Positions 38,101 to 49,919 of a stretch of DNA of 64,000 nt are shown in pieces. This DNA is from Apostichopus japonicus (Eukaryota > Echinodermata > Holothuroidea > Aspidochirotida > Stichopodidae): positions 20,342,666 through 20,406,665 of the forward strand of contig NC_092579.1 in NCBI RefSeq assembly GCF_037975245.1. The letters are read 5' to 3'. Below the pieces are notes generated by a model that worked only from the letters and a program-made list of their open reading frames with translations, ran no database searches and had not been told where the DNA came from. Numbering within the stretch: the stretch's first letter is position 1; every line of letters begins with the position of its first letter. Position numbers and translations under genes: made by a program.

Positions 38101-39137
38101 ACGAACTCAGGGCCACAACTCCTTCTCATTCGAACCGACCTTGCCTTGAACACACGGGCGTAGGAACCGGGGGCTAGGGCGCCAGTCCCCCCAGTGAAAA
38201 ATATGGAGGGGGCGGAAGTATCATTCCGCCCCCCCACTTCGCAAGTCAGGAAACCCCTTTTTCATTTCCAAATGAGAAAAAAATCTCATTTGGAGCACCA
38301 ATTTGCATCTAAGGCCAGGTGAAAATGCAAAATTATATACAAAATGGAGTGGGTGGGTTGGTGTGTGCTATATTGCACCAAATTGCATCTGAGGCCACCT
38401 GGAAATGCAAAAAAAAATCCAAAGGGGAGGGGGAAACCCCTCCCTTTACACCCCTCCCCCAGGCCGGTCATCAGTCTTCAGCCCCCCCCCCCCTCCCCAC
38501 TTAAAAGTACCTTCCTACGCCACTGCTTTGAACAATATTATGTTAGGATCAAAGCCAACAGTTCAGAAGTTACCATGATCTTTATATATTGAAATACTGT
38601 CATCTCCTTAATTTTCTAACACTCATCTTCAAATTGATTCGTTACAGGAGCAATTTCGTCCGGAGGCATGTCTTCTTCCAAAACGGAATGGCATTTATCT
38701 TTGCCTGGAGTGGTCTGGAAGCACTATTGTCTTTGGCGGTGATACTTGTGTACCAGACAGGACAAACTCAAAATGTATCTGGTGTTGTCAGTCTGAGTTT
38801 GCTCGTATTCTTCATGCTTATATCAGTGCTCGTTGAAAACAGTTTCCACGAAAAATTTGCAACCTACATCTTCGCGCACTGGTTGGTTGTCATCTGGCTT
38901 CTGATTGGTTGCCTGACTGAAAACTGGGATACTAGTTCCGCGACATGCATTGCTGTTATAGTAATCCTTTGTTTTTCTGTTGTTTATTTCTTGAGCAAGT
39001 CTTACCTTGCAATGCAACGGTACAGACGGATCAAAATTCCACACAGGAGCGCAACAGTTGCCCAAAAATATCCATCCAAAAATACCATGAGAGGAAATGA
39101 AAAAAGCGTTAAGCTAAGACAGCAGTTACAGTTTTGA
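35102..39137 (+). CDS. Multi-pass membrane protein, TspO/MBR-like, paralogue 1
   Basis: Predicted 320-aa protein from three exons: 35102-35210, 36734-37097 and 38648-39137 (introns in phases 1 and 2). Exon 1 starts MSRDPLHVFLILF and is a hydrophobic leader or first membrane helix. Exon 2 carries VITPSAWVNGLWGLIYLWQ and ends at LRREFFQTF. Exon 3 carries FAHWLVVIWLLIGCL and a basic, polar tail. About eight hydrophobic segments are visible. The T-P-x-x-W-x-x-x-x-W-G-L-I-Y-x-W pattern and the later W-L-V-V-I-W-x-L-x-G pattern resemble long forms of TspO/MBR (tryptophan-rich sensory) proteins; this family assignment is from memory of motifs, not a search. An acceptor AG at 35092-35093, nine bases before the ATG, implies a non-coding 5' exon upstream. 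The start was chosen because exon 1 is then 109 nt, exactly as in the paralogue downstream. A possible AATAAA lies at 40057. Transposon copies sit in intron 2 and just 3' of the gene. Confidence 0.88.
35373..35770. mobile_element. Non-autonomous hAT-like element with CAGTGGCGGAGC ends
   Basis: A 398-bp element with ends cagtggcggagct / acgctccgccactg and an exact 8-bp duplication aagaagct (35365-35372 and 35771-35778). It is in intron 1 of the first TspO-like gene. The interior shares the ctatctaagcggagcgccacc segment with 62072 onward. Confidence 0.93.
38153..38525 (+). mobile_element. Non-autonomous hAT-like element, family B, copy 2
   Basis: Same element as 23649-24013, inserted in intron 2 of the first TspO-like gene. 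The duplication is imprecise: ttgaaca occurs immediately left and two bases from the right end. The ~55 bp to its left (38097-38152) also occur inside the copy at 44398-44875. Confidence 0.85.
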
Positions 39138-39262
39138 AAAAAATAACTTGACGCCGACCGACAAAAACTTTCAAAATGTCATCATCTAATATCGTGCATG
39201 TAGACTGCTCTCATAAGTAGTAATCATTAGTTTATTTAGGTAGTGTAAACCCTTATGACAAC

Positions 39263-39634
39263 CAAGGGCGTAGGAACCGGGGGGCTGGGGGCGCCAGCCC
39301 CCCCCCCCCCCCCAGTGAAAAATGTGGAGGGGCGGAAGTATCATTCCGCCCCCCCGCTTCGCAAGTCAGAAAACCCCTTTTTCATTTCCAAATGAGAAAA
39401 AAAAACTCATTTGGAGCACCAAATTGCATCTAAGGCCTGGTGAAAATACAAAATTAAGTTTACAAAATGGAGTGGGTGTTGAAGTGTGCTATATTGCACC
39501 AAATTGCATCTGAGGCCACCTGGAAATGCAAAAAAATCCAAAGGGGAGGGGGACACCCCCTCCCCTTAGACCCCTCCCCCAGGCCGGCCATCAGTCTTCA
39601 GCCCCCCACTCAAAAGTACCTTCCTACGCCACTG
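39263..39634 (+). mobile_element. Non-autonomous hAT-like element, family B, copy 3
   Basis: A 372-bp copy with ends caagggcgtagg / cctacgccactg and an exact 8-bp duplication atgacaac (39255-39262 and 39635-39642). It lies 125 bp after the stop codon of the first TspO-like gene, so probably in its 3' UTR. Confidence 0.94.
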
Positions 39635-39642
39635 ATGACAAC

Positions 39643-42600
39643 AATGAAGTATGCAATTTAATTCAACATGTATACATTTAAAATATATGAAGGCCTGCGT
39701 ATGATGTAATGTGGCGGTTTGTGTTTGCATCATATGGTTTGCATCAATCTGCCTTCTCCCGGACACTACATCAGGACTAGCTCATATGCTTTTTGAATGA
39801 TTTTGTATTCATTTGTTTTATAACCTATATGGCTTTAAATTGATCTATAATGTAATTTCACTTCTCCAATCGCCTTACTCACTTTCGCGTTCGACAGTTT
39901 GTCCCGAAATGAAAGACTTCAATGTTTCGTCTCCTTATTCGAAGTTTTCATGTGTTATGTAAAATCATGTTTCTGATATTGTATACCTCAGCTTTCCTTT
40001 ATTCAATCTTGCAAATGTATATATTTGATAATTGTTTTGGCTTATAACAGTAAACTAATAAACAACGGTTTTAATTGTTGATTTTCTGGACACAATGAAT
40101 TGCATGTACTTTTATTCACCAACGTGGACGAAATAAGTAAAAAGCCAAGAGTTTTTAAAGTAATCTATACGTGCAAATTGCGTATAACGACAGATTCAGG
40201 GATATGGGTGGCGCCGACCCACCATCCCCAACCTCCCATTCCCCTGTCCCCCTTTCCGTGGGGAGGAGCCATGGTTTTTAAAAGAAGGGTTATGACCATG
40301 AGGTCGTTGAAACCGACTCCCATGTAGCACTTGATATGGTGCATTTTGAGGTACACTTAGTCTATAAATTAGGTAATTATTTTTACACCCAAGGGTTGTG
40401 TAAAAATACACTATATCTAATATTTATCTACAGGGGGGGTGTCAGTATTGAAAGGGGGAACTGGTGTGTACACTCCCTACCCTCTAGCCCTGGATCGGCA
40501 TCTGATCCCTTTGTTTATAGTCAGATGATCTTACCGATACGATATAGGCAGGGTTATGTGTAAGTATAGGTAACACCTCCCTGTTACAGCAAGTTAATCA
40601 ACTCATCGCTCAAATTAAGAGGGCGCTGATACAGAAATGACAGGGAACTAATAAACTGTTACTTTATCTCCACAGTGACGCACAACTGTATATACCCTTC
40701 AAGCGCAATTTTCAAACGACGCAATGTAAGTTTATTTTTCGTCGGTTTTGCAACAAGTTCTGACTAATTTACGTGTTTGCTTTTCTATACGGTACACTAG
40801 CAGTCTAAATCAGAAATAGATATGGTTCCACATCACTGGAACTAAAGGCTTATGTAAACAAGAGTCTATACCGATGCAGTTTGAGAATTTCAGAAATTTC
40901 TCCAAGAGAATAAATTATTAACAGAGCCTTAGGTTGCAGGTCCCCAGTTCCCCCCACAAATAACATTTCTATATGATGGCGCGATTCCAATTTTAAAGAT
41001 GCCCCTTTCGTTCGAAGACGTGTGCAATCTAAAACACGTGAGGAATAACTCACATGGCAGGTTGGATAGTAAGATGCATTTAATTATTTACAAAATAAAG
41101 TCAACTTAACCGATCGTTATCACAGTTAACCACATACACTGTGAAATATTTCAACAGTTTAAGAGTATCTTTGGGGTCAGGTATTGCCTAACAATGCAAC
41201 TGTGCTACAATTTAGTTACCGGTAGTCAATGGTATCCTGCAATATCAGATATTCAGAGCGGGGATTGGCCGGGGGGGGGCTGGGTTCTTTGCGTTAGCGA
41301 CATTGCAACATACATTAAAATACCTTGTAGCGAGCTTACTCAAAATATTATTGAGTGGAATATGATCAAACAAAGAGAACTTGGCAGTCAAGTTATTTTT
41401 CAGAAATGATCCGTTAAATTTCCACAAACACACAGAAAAAGGAGAAAATAGTACGAATGACCTGGACAATTTATGAATGGGGAGACTAAACTATGTTATT
41501 TACCTCATCTCTAGAAAAAAAGGGAAATAATTTTCATATAGGTCGAGGCACGGATGTCTGAAGCAAAATATATACGTGTCTCCGATTTCCCCCTCCCCAT
41601 CATAAATAAATACTATATTTATATAACTATGTATATATAACTGTTCATACATTCCATCTGATTGGTCCGTTAACTATTATTTTCAACTTTTTACGCTGGA
41701 CATTAGTTGTTACGTGTTAATGTCCACTATCAGCATCCGTATGGTAATATATTTGCATAAGTGCTACTAAGCTTAAAATGGTCGTTATCATCTTCCGTAT
41801 GGTGATATAATTGTGTCGGTTGGGTGATTTTTGTTGCCCCAAAATTATACAAGCTGAACAGTATAGTTTCATTGTTTAAGTTTATTGACCAGACTAGAGG
41901 TGTGCCGCGAACAGTAAACCACAACATATAGGCCTACATATACAGACTACCCGGTTATAACACGGTAAGTTGGAAAACCATATCTCTCTTAAGTTTTCTT
42001 GCCAAGGGTGAACTGTATTTTATGACGTAATTGATAACGTATGCACCTCAGGATGTACTGCGAAAACTCCTGGAAGTATACTGCAGGGATGGAATTTCAA
42101 TAGCAGATTATATCGTGTTTGCATATCATATTTAAACGGCAAAGGATATCAGACTATATACAACTTGCTATAATGCTAATACCACTCTTCACTGCAGTAC
42201 TCTCATATCATGCTTCGAAGCACTCGTACTGACAGTATGTTCGTAAGATATCTCTAAGTAATAGACACAGGATGGTGCATTGCTTATATAGATACCACAA
42301 TTACAGTTATGTTCATCCGATCTAAAAGAAAGACATCACATGACCTAATGTAAAAGCTTGTTTTGGCATATTCATTTAATTGGCGAAAAGTCAAACTACA
42401 AAATGCATACGAGGGAAAATCTGGGCAGAAACTGATGTACTAGGGTGTTGGTGAAACAGTGACATCCGATATTTCAAGTAAAGTTATATACCTGAAAGCA
42501 TGAAGTGTGCAAACATTTTTAATTTTATGCCGTAATGTTGTTACAATGTGACAATTAAGGTAATTTTTTTCAACTGACTATTGTACATCCGTCTCACATC

Positions 42601-42674
42601 ACTATGACTTGAACTTACCATATACGTTACGTAGTTACACAAGCCTATTAGCAAAGAATCACGTGGTACCTTGT
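39643..42674. other. Region between the two TspO-like genes
   Basis: Mostly unique AT-rich DNA. AATAAA at 40057 may end the first gene. A 49-base segment at 40678-40726 has acceptor and donor consensus but no recognisable coding content. Confidence 0.5.
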
Positions 42675-42682
42675 TATAAAAG
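42675..42682 (+). promoter_or_regulatory. TATA box of the second TspO-like gene
   Basis: TATAAAAG, about 318 bp before the ATG. A possible donor (aag|gtatag) at 42783 and an acceptor at 42977-42978 would form a 5' UTR intron between it and the start codon. Confidence 0.5.
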
Positions 42683-42992
42683 CCTTAAGTTCACAGACTA
42701 TATATAATAATGATGACTTTGACCAAGTTATCAGTGTGATAGGACACGGAACCCTAAGTTCTTACAAAACAATGACAAATAAGGTATAGTGTGTTATTGG
42801 GCACAGTATTAAGTATATTGATATTAGGATAGCTTATCAATTTGTGAATGATTAAACAGTTTGCAATGGTTTGAAATTATTCACGGTTTTCGACACACAG
42901 TAATAAATTTCCCGATATTGTTAATCACACATATTAGTTTCATTTCATCAAGAGTCGTTGTTAATATTTTCTTCCCAGCAGATATAGTAGCC

Positions 42993-45900
42993 ATGGCTCA
43001 AGACTTCCGTTTCGTTGCGTTATCTGTGGGCATCTTGTTGTTATTTGCCCTAACATTATTTGTAAACTACCTTGCTGGTGCTGGAGAGGAAGCCATAATT
43101 CGTAAGTAAATATTTGACATGTCTATTTAATAGACCTTAATGCCTCTCTCGTTTCTCATGAGAAAACTTGAAAAAAAAACTTGAAAAACAAATAGTTAAC
43201 ATGAAGAGAGTATTTGACCAGGAATGGGCACGGAATCTGATCCAGCTGGCCCACTGAGAAACTATTTAACAAATTAACGAACCCCAACGCTTTAGATTAT
43301 ATATATCATATTCCTGTGGTCATTAAAATGGAAATCAAACATAAGAAATTAACCCATGCGAATTGTCCATCTGTTATGTTCAATTATCCTATCTCAATAG
43401 CCTCTACAATGATGACAACTCCCTTGAAAGTACGAATAAGCTTTCATGTTTTACTGTGATATACGCTTCCGCGGACCGCAATGTATGGACTTTCAAAATC
43501 TCGCCGGTCTCAGAGAGTGCACGGGCTCGAGGATAGGAAAGTGCTACTGCTGTTATATCCCCCCCCCCCCCCACCCACCGCGCCCCCTTTCTACATACGC
43601 TTAAGGCCGGGTCATATCTGCGCGATTCAACACGCGATTCAACTCGCAACTAAAATCACGCGAATCAGAGAAGTTGCTTCTGAGAAGTTGCACTGATTAG
43701 GACATTGCTCTATATTGCAAATCAACCCAAATCGACGGCGCAACTTTTATTGCGCAACAAGTTGATACCCGTGTCTAACTACGCGATTCAACCTTCAATT
43801 GTATTGCGAGTTGAATCGCGCATATGTGACCCGGGCTTTAGAGGCCAGGCGATCACAGGAGAATCATGCAAAGGCGCAATCACACGCTAACGAATAGCTC
43901 ATAGCGTGGTGAATAGCAAGGATCGACCCAGCGCGTTTGGCAAAGAAAACTTGGCCTTAACAAAGGCTAGATCGAGGACCGCATACGGTCCGCTGGCGGT
44001 ACCATGCCCACTTGTGTCATATAGAGTTTAATACATTTTGCTTTCAAATTGGTAAAGTAAAGAATTGTTGATGGATTGTCCATGCTCATACGATGTGGCC
44101 GGATTTAAACACGCGTGTCACGTTGTTGGTAATAATAAGCGACAGATTATGCAGATACGAGACCAGTAATAATAGTCTTGTGTAAGCATCAGACTCGTTC
44201 TGTTCTATGTGTACAAGTGATGGAAATGTTGATAACAGATGTAACGCTTTCTAATGATTAACCTGCAGTCTTCTAAAGCGAAAGAAAATTCCGGCAGTGG
44301 ATTTTAATTGAACTAGATTAAGAAGAAGAACTTGGCTTAAAGTTGTTGTTGAGTCTACTACAGTACTTTGTTTGTATAATCAGGACTATCTGTAATGCAG
44401 TGGCGTAGGAAGGTACTTCTGAGTGGGGGGGGGGGCTGAAGACTGATGGCCGGCCTGGGGGAGGGGTCTAAGGGGAGGGGGATTTTTTTTTGCATTTCCA
44501 GGTGGCCTCAGATGCAATTTGGTGCAATATAGCACACTTCAACACCCACTCCATTTTGTAAACTTAATTTTGTATTTTCACCTGGCCTCAGATGCAATTT
44601 GGTGCTCCAAATGAGATTTTTTTTCTCATTTGGAAATGAAAAAGGGGTTTTCTGACTTGCGAGGCGGGGGGGGGGGCGGAATGATACTTCCGCCCCCATA
44701 TTTTTCACTGGGGGGACTGGCGCCCCAGCCCCCCGGTTCCTACGCCCGTGTGTTCAAGGCAAGGTCGGTTCGAATGAGAAGGAGTTGTGGCCCTGAGTTC
44801 GTTGAACGAAGCGGGGGCGGAATGATACTTCCGCCCCTCCACATTTGTCACTGCCCCCCGGTTCCTACGCCCTTGCTGTAATGTAATGTTGTGATTAACA
44901 AAAACAATGGGATCTATAACGTAGTTTAAAACAGCTGTGACGAAATATGACACCGTGTGTTGTAGGCCTAATTAGTTATAATGATGAGTGATTGCTTCAA
45001 TTATAGAGTACCGTATAGTATGGCAATGATATAAATAATGTTCTACGATGGTAATATTTTTGTCACAATGAATTCTACTTATGTTGCATGCTTCTTTTAA
45101 TACTTTAAATACTTCATTACGTGTAATTTTTAATGCGATATATTTAAGTGAATTGTCTGATGTTGGCTATGATTTAGTATCTAAATTTTGATTTGTATTA
45201 ATACCCTTTATTAATCGGCTACTTTTTGGTGATTGTGCATGTCTGTCCTTCATCGGGATATCTTTTTGGCTATTACGGGTTTCTTGCATATTGCACATCT
45301 CATTTTTTTCATATATTGCCCGTTTGAAAAGTTAGCAAAATTCGTTTGTCCAATCACGTTATCCAGGAGCTGTTCATGCTTAGTAGAAAATGGTCCAATG
45401 GTCTTCTTTGCTATACCGATGTGACAAATGTCTCCCATTTCCCTGCAGCACATAGCATCATAAATTTGTCAGTGGGTGACGATTAGTATAAATCATCTCG
45501 AGGGTGGGCTTGGGGGTGTCAGGCGGCTACAGTCCCTGGGACCGGTGTGATTTTGGGGACCCGGGAAAATATACGATAAAGTGTAAACTACTCTAATTTT
45601 CGTATTATACCCTATAAAGGAAAGGTCGCACGTACTACTGCGGGGATTAGGTAGACCTTAAGTAAAAGGAGGAAAGAGACAGAGAGCGAAATAGGCCCGA
45701 TGATGTAATTGTCCCCTGGCCCGACTTGGCGCTAGGCAGCCCGGGTAAAATGAAGACGAAAGAATAATGGAGTCACTGCGGTATATAGTGAACAATTCAC
45801 ATTATACTGTTGTTTGATTTTGTCTCTCTTATTTTATATTTACAGCAATCTTTGAGACATCGATTGGTGAAGTGTCCGATAAATACACAACTCCAGTGAC

Positions 45901-47317
45901 TCCAGCTAACTGGACATTCGCCATCTGGGGTTTAATTTATACTTGGCAGCTGGTACTTATAGCCTATGTCTTGTCAACGATTTGCCGAAATAATGACAAC
46001 GATGAACCTCTGTACAAATATCCACCTGTGATAACGTATGGATTCCTGGTGGCCTATACCTTAAATCTCATTACCAATGCAGGCTGGTGTTTCTTCTTCT
46101 GTAACCAGAAGATGGTTTACGCACTCGTTATTATAGTTCTCTCGGCGGTGACGCTTTACGTAGCGCTCATCAATAACAGCATCCGGGTATTCAAGTTCTA
46201 CGGAGACCTATACAAGACATACAGGTAAAATATGCCAGTTAATGTCCTTCTTAGCGACAAAGGTATAGTAAGCTTGTCAAGGGTGCACTCATCTATACTA
46301 CATGCTGTGGGTGGGGGGGGGGGGGGCTTCCATTTGCAGTGAGAATATTACCAAAATCCTAGTGTACTGTATATGTATATATATTTATTTGCGGTACAAC
46401 TTGAAAAGTCGAAACCTCTTCCACATTGCTTCAAAACCTGCAAAATATAGCACCATTTTGCGTCTCAGCATCCTCTATTTCACCAAATTGCTCAACGGGA
46501 GGGTCTCCCCCTTCCTTAAACCCCTCACCATTGACGACATGACGTCTTAGTCCTCCTGCCCCCTCCTAACCGCACCGCTCAAGATATGGTGGTTGGTAAA
46601 CCAAACCCAGCTTGAGATTTTTGAAGCAATATGCCTAGACTATGTATTTAACTGTAAATTACATAAATATACGAAGATCGTGGTATGTACTATTTAGCCT
46701 GGTGAGCCACATTGGGATTATCTAGGAACGAAAAACACGCCATTGATAATTAAAAAGTTTGTCATGTACAAGTTGCTGGTGGCGGAGTTACAAAACAGTT
46801 TTCAGGGAATGTAAAATATGTCTCCCCTATAATGACGATCTTAGATTGAATTGATTGATTTGAATGGGTTTGATTTTGTTTCTTCAGGGGAGATCTGATT
46901 GCCAACTACGTGATTATTCAGAATGGAATCTCTCTCTATTGTACCTGGTTAACCATTGCGTCACTGATCAGTCTCTCTATTGTACAAATATACCTCCTTG
47001 GCGTCGACGTAAAGACATCGGGTACCATCTGTTTCACCGTCCTCGCAGTGGTGATAGTACTACTCGCAATCCTGGAGAATACGCTGCTGGAACCATATCT
47101 TGCAAACGTATACACTTCTTGGCTGGTCGTGATCTGGGCTCTCTCTGGTAACCTTTCAGCCCACTGGAATCCATCGGACCTTAATGCCATATTCGCGGTA
47201 GTCTTACTCGCGGTAGCAGTCGTTGCCTTGGCGACCAAAATTGGTTTAAGGATATTCAAAAAATCATATGGTTCAAATTTTAAGACTACAGGCGTTGAAT
47301 ACAAATCTTTCTACTAG
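42993..47317 (+). CDS. Multi-pass membrane protein, TspO/MBR-like, paralogue 2
   Basis: Predicted 305-aa protein from three exons: 42993-43101, 45846-46224 and 46888-47317. Intron phases (1, 2) and the exon-1 length (109 nt) are identical to those of the neighbour 3.9 kb upstream, so the two are a tandem duplication. Exon 1 encodes MAQDFRFVALSVGILLLFAL, a membrane helix. Exon 2 encodes PVTPANWTFAIWGLIYTWQ followed by two or three more helices. Exon 3 encodes SWLVVIWALSGNLSAHW and a last helix with a short polar tail. Conservation with paralogue 1 is strongest around the TP..W....WGLIY.W segment and the WLVVIW.L segment, which also mark TspO/MBR-like proteins (cholesterol/porphyrin-binding family); a ligand cannot be inferred. 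An in-frame upstream ATG at 42861 exists, but an acceptor at 42977-42978 places it in an intron. A TATA box lies at 42675 and a polyA signal at 47435. Confidence 0.9.
43604..43837. mobile_element. PIF/Harbinger-type MITE
   Basis: A 234-bp element with inverted ends aggccgggtcatat...gcgcgattcaac / gttgaatcgcgcatatgtga + cccgggct, flanked by TTA on both sides (43601-43603 and 43838-43840). A TTA duplication and no coding capacity fit a Harbinger-derived MITE. It is in intron 1 of the second TspO-like gene. Confidence 0.85.
44398..44875 (-). mobile_element. Family B element, composite 478-bp copy with captured flank
   Basis: Flanked by an exact 8-bp duplication ctgtaatg (44390-44397 and 44876-44883), with ends cagtggcgtagg / cctacgcccttg, so it inserted as one unit. 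Inside are a full family B copy, then ~57 bp (44749-44806) matching the flank of the copy at 38153, then a second ~68-bp element end. It is in intron 1 of the second TspO-like gene. Confidence 0.88.
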
Positions 47318-47434
47318 TCTAAATGGTTGTTAACATTAAGCAGTTAATTTGGTATCACGGTTAATTTTAGTGCACATTGATTGTTTGTTTTTTAGTTTTG
47401 TGTATAAACTCGTAAGCTTATGAGAATGAACCAT

Positions 47435-47440
47435 AATAAA
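47435..47440 (+). terminator. PolyA signal of the second TspO-like gene
   Basis: AATAAA, 118 nt after the stop codon. Confidence 0.65.
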
Positions 47441-49775
47441 TATCTTTGATAGACCATAAGGACCAGCATTAAGGCGATCTTTGTTATGTTGGCATGATAG
47501 TACAAAGCCTTATATACAATGGAAGTTAACATATTAATTACGCCAGCTTATCAAATTGCATAATTGAAATCAAATTGTATATTTCCTTACCATATCTTGT
47601 CGTATCGGTTATACTCATAAATCTACACTTAGTCTTTTCCATAGCAGCTGAAGCTACATTTTGGCTTGTTTTAAAATGTATAGGCTACATGTTTGTTTGG
47701 AAAGTGAAACCCCTGAATTCAGGTCGACTTGACCTGTCGTTTTCATATTGTCATACGTGTCATATCACGTGCATAAGTCGCATTGGACCAGTCGTTGCTT
47801 CATCCAGGAATCTGATTTTAACGACGATAATTGTTCATTGTCCAAAGAGTTTTAAATTAACATATAATTGATATTCATAATAAAGCAAGAGAGGCAATTG
47901 CATTTCATTTTTTTTTTTTTTAGAAACGACAGGCTGGCTTTATCAATCATATTTTTTATCGTGCAGCCTTCATATATGATTGCACTATGTAAAAGCATAT
48001 ACCGTGAGCAATTGCTTCATTGTGGTATCGAAAATTATAGTTAATTGGACAGTTTTGCAAGTGTCTGTTAATGTTATTATCTTCCTTTTGATGGATAATA
48101 TATAATGATTGATGACTGAGCATATAAAGTAATCTTAAGCTTGTGTATCCGCAGTTTTTCTTTTCCGTATTTTTATGTATGCCGGCCAGTCTTTGTACGA
48201 ATGCTTTCTTCTCAGTTGAGTAAAAGGATTGTTTTTGCAGAAATGTTAGCAGTTATTTTCTTTCTATTTGCAGAGCAGTATCAACTTCACAATTCACTCG
48301 AATACAGAAGCTCTAATGTCTCTCCACCTTTCGCAATTCGTGTATATAATCGCAACTTCAAACAAGACCGAAATCCAGGAAGTTCCGTATCTCATTGCTA
48401 CACCACTTTAATGAATAATTACTTATGACTTTTTAACTACTTATACCTGCAAAGGTTATAATGTCAATTCAATATTTTTCTATGAAGTTATGGCTCGAAA
48501 TTACTTTCACTTAATTTGGCTTTTGACCTCTGACCTTCGAACTTAAGAAGATTTTTTGACATAACATTGTTGATGTAACAAAGAAACTCAAACTGACAGT
48601 TTTGTTTTACCCCTTTTCGCAGACATGGACCTCCATGGTCACCCCATCGTGAATGACCCCCTATAGAATCGCTATTAAGGAACGTTACCTATTACCATGA
48701 CAACCGTTGTCAAAGTATTGCATTACACTGGAGGAGACATTGCGTCGAAACATACAAGGTACACTACACAGTGCAAAAGTCAGTTGGAACAGATATATTT
48801 AACACGTTTCGGTTTTTCAAACCCTTCAACAAATTATAGCTATACATACAACTGCATCAACTTAATGAGATACTTACTACTGATAAAGAAGTGTTTTCAG
48901 TACATTCAAGGAAGAAAAAGAAAGAATTAATCAAGTACAAAGTACACGTATAGAAACAAAGCGAAATCTACATAACATCCTATCGAATAACATCATCTCG
49001 TCGGAATCCTCGGACAATTTGAATAAACGCAAATTTGAAAGCTCGAACCATATTTATTGGCAACTGTGACAGATTTGCATCACAAGATAGATTGATTTCG
49101 CTCGCTAACAATCTTGACGGATCACCACCCCCCCCCCCCCCCACCACGGATCACCACCCCAATGCCAGACCGATGTTAACTAATTTTCACGTAAACATTT
49201 GTTCTCTAAGGGTGACCAACTTTGCAGGTAATCCACATATGACTTTTGCTTAAATTACCTATCAAAGAATGTAATGTTCTGAACATAACTTAAAAAATAA
49301 ACAACTTAAAACATTTCTACTATAGAAAGGATGTTGCAGTACATTTTTTTATGTGTATGTACTTATTGTAACAAGAAGCTGAAGAAGAAAAAAACAGTCA
49401 TCTATATTTTTTCTTTAATTTGCTCAAAATGTACAGTTAATTCTGGAATATTAATTTAATATCCACTTTAACTTCTTCGTATTATACGAAAAATTGCCGA
49501 CCTTTGACTCTATTTAAAAAACTCAGGCATAATTTTAAAAAAAACTAGGAACAAAAGCTTGATCTATATATTCCTCTAGTTTGTTAAAGATTTGGAAAGA
49601 AAACGTTACCGTAAAACTCATGGATATTTGACTGATGATAATAGGAAGAATCATGGTTAAATAACGTCAGAATGCGTATAGAGAACAGAAAGCTGAGGAA
49701 ATGTTTAAAAAAGTTACGGGAAAGGTGTCAGTGTAGGAAACTAGCCGTCGTATAGATCGTTAACCGAATTTAGCT
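47441..49775. other. Intergenic, nothing recognised
   Basis: AT-rich region where the second TspO-like gene and the first GBP gene converge. Open frames up to 98 codons show no domain, and no clear element ends were seen. Confidence 0.55.
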
Positions 49776-49781
49776 TTTATT
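49776..49781 (-). terminator. PolyA signal of the membrane-anchored GBP gene
   Basis: AATAAA on the minus strand, 139 nt after the stop codon at 49920. Confidence 0.6.
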
Positions 49782-49919
49782 TTGCCTTCCGATTTAATAC
49801 CTAACTCAATATCATCTGCTTCTATCGTGTGGTTCAAATGTCCATCTTTCAGATCAAAGGGAGCATCTAAACGTGAACGTTACTATGTATGTATTATTAA
49901 CACAACAAGTAAATTATTG

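Noticed and set aside
40678-40726. Possible 49-nt exon with acceptor and GTAAGT donor
   Set aside because: No coding similarity and no partner exon identified; consensus sites alone are weak evidence.
42861-42992. 44-residue N-terminal extension of the second TspO-like protein
   Set aside because: A good acceptor at 42977-42978 interrupts it, and the paralogue's first exon matches the shorter start exactly.
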